From Sorangium aterium (lineage in GTDB: Bacteria > Myxococcota_A > Polyangia > Polyangiales > Polyangiaceae), in contig NZ_JAQNDK010000001.1 of the NCBI RefSeq assembly GCF_028368935.1, positions 930,001-994,000 of the forward strand: a stretch of 64,000 nt of DNA. The letters run 5' to 3'. The number at the start of each line of letters is the position of its first letter. Position 1 is the stretch's first letter. A model generated the notes under the pieces. It had not been told where the DNA came from. It saw nothing but the letters and a program-made list of their open reading frames with translations, and made no database searches. Of this stretch, positions 62,991-64,000 are shown one piece after another. A program made the translations under genes and the position numbers.

Positions 62991-63911
62991 ATGGTCCTCC
63001 ACCGGCGCCCGTTCCTGGCCCTCTGCGCCGCAGCGCTCGCCCCGCGCGCCGCCCTCGCCGACCGCGCCGGCGCCGCGCCGCCCTCGCCGCCCCCCGCCGC
63101 TTCCCCGCCCGCCTTCGACGTCCGCGACCTCCAGGTCCCCGGCGAGCGCGCCCTCGGCCGGCGGTTCACGCTGCTCGTCCCGAAGCACCTCGCCCCGGGC
63201 GAGCGCGTGCCGCTGCTCGTGCTCCTCCACGGCCTCGGCGAGACCGGCGACGAGCGCCTCGGCGCCTTCGCGTGGCTCTCGCGGTACGGCCTCGGGTCGG
63301 CCTACGAGCGGCTGCGCCGCCCGCCGCTCGAGCGCACCTCGCGCCGCATGGACTGGACCGACGCGCGGCTCGCCGAGGTGAACGCCGCGCTCGCGGCGCG
63401 GCCGTTCCGCGGCCTGGCCATCGCGTGCCCCTTCACGCCCAACGTCCACAAGGCCCCGAACCCCTCCGCGGCGCTCGACGGCTACGCGCGCTGGCTCGCC
63501 GAGGTGGTCCTCCCCCGCGCCCGCGCCGAGGCGCCGGCGCTCGACGACGCGGCCCGCACCTCGCTCGACGGCTGCTCCCTCGGCGGCTACGTCGGCGTCG
63601 AGGTGTTCCTCCGCAGGCCCGAGCTCTTCGGCGCCCTCGGCGGCGTGCAGTCCGCCATCAGCGCCCACCGCGCCGCTTCCTATGCCGACCGGCTCGCCAG
63701 GGCCGTCGCCGCGGCCGGGCCGCGCGATCTCCACCTGCTCACCAGCGAGGGAGATCCGTTCCGCGACGCGAACACCGCCCTCGCCTCGCAGCTCGCGAAG
63801 CGGTCCATCCCCCACACCCTCCGCGTCCTGCCGGGCCCGCACGACCAGCCCTGGCTCCGCGAGTCCGGCACCATCGAGATGCTCCTCTTCCACGACCGGC
63901 GCCCGCGCTGA
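62991..63911 (+). CDS. Exported esterase (alpha/beta hydrolase)
   Basis: A protein of 306 residues. The N-terminus LHRRPFLALCAAALAPRAALA is a Tat-like or Sec signal. The hydrolase domain has LLVLLHGLGETGD (oxyanion side), the nucleophile elbow DGCSLGGYVGVE, and His near the end in PGPHDQPW. It resembles esterase D or PHB-depolymerase-type enzymes. The substrate is unknown. The last 89 bases of the window after its stop are not assigned. Confidence 0.85.
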   Translation: MVLHRRPFLALCAAALAPRAALADRAGAAPPSPPPAASPPAFDVRDLQVPGERALGRRFTLLVPKHLAPGERVPLLVLLHGLGETGDERLGAFAWLSRYGLGSAYERLRRPPLERTSRRMDWTDARLAEVNAALAARPFRGLAIACPFTPNVHKAPNPSAALDGYARWLAEVVLPRARAEAPALDDAARTSLDGCSLGGYVGVEVFLRRPELFGALGGVQSAISAHRAASYADRLARAVAAAGPRDLHLLTSEGDPFRDANTALASQLAKRSIPHTLRVLPGPHDQPWLRESGTIEMLLFHDRRPR

Positions 63912-64000
63912 GCCGGCGCCGCGCGCCCTCGCAACGCCCGCGAGGCGGACGAAGCGGTTCGGCCGGCCTCCGGGCGCTTCTTCACGGTCGTCATCGGCGC

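Noticed and set aside
62559-63893. Extension of the cytochrome frame to 991 residues
   Set aside because: It would overlap the divergent esterase gene and lacks motifs. The lipoprotein signal begins at 62558.
63680-63994. Minus-strand frame at the right edge
   Set aside because: It overlaps the esterase gene antisense and has Arg/Ser-rich sequence without motifs. The final 89 bases are too short to judge.
1-64000. tRNA, rRNA or complete insertion sequence
   Set aside because: No cloverleaf with a T-loop consensus, no rRNA-like segment and no transposase frame was recognised by eye. A covariance search would be needed to exclude small RNAs.

Overview
The window is very GC-rich (G or C at nearly every third codon position) and reads as chromosome of a large-genome myxobacterium, probably of the Sorangium/Polyangium group. 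Support for this: three Hanks-type Ser/Thr kinases, one fused to cyclase-like and AAA domains; a MYXO-CTERM (CGC) sorted M36 peptidase; two tandem DUF1592/DUF1552 gene pairs; a relic of a roadblock-type gene; and several secondary-metabolism genes. No rRNA, tRNA, CRISPR array or intact insertion sequence was seen.

Layout. 1-11.7 kb: a catabolic or secreted-enzyme region with an esterase, a lipoprotein hydrolase, two DUF1592/DUF1552 pairs in opposite orientation and an orphan PAS-PAS-STAS sensor. Between them lie LacI-type operators (best at 7117 and 11501) and relics of an SGNH esterase and a GH10-like xylanase, suggesting a decaying xylan-utilisation island. 11.7-18.1 kb: the three kinases and a small stress protein. 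18-34 kb: housekeeping and stress genes: bacterioferritin-comigratory-type peroxiredoxin, DUF4139 protein, lipase, a DJ-1/PfpI protein with a Crp/Fnr regulator and a perfect Fnr-type palindrome, MscS channel, vanadium-haloperoxidase-like protein, a divergent WYL regulator/alkC pair sharing an operator, HD phosphohydrolase and polyprenol-kinase-like protein. 34-39 kb: M36 peptidase and beta-carbonic anhydrase.

39.3-46.8 kb looks like a diterpenoid gene cluster: two cytochromes P450, a class II diterpene cyclase whose catalytic DxDD motif reads DGDI(T), and an overlapping isoprenoid-synthase-fold gene. A PAS-STAS sensor sits between the P450 genes.

49.2-57.8 kb ends in the most notable system. 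It is a family 2A encapsulin shell gene translationally coupled to a cysteine desulfurase with a 340-residue disordered N-terminal cargo domain. Divergent from it is a cysK-epsC (cysteine synthase, serine acetyltransferase) operon, and a rhodanese gene follows. Together these could make serine into cysteine, strip the sulfur inside a protein shell and pass sulfane sulfur on. The right end carries a DUF885 peptidase-like protein, two small hypotheticals, a di-heme cytochrome c peroxidase-like lipoprotein and another esterase.
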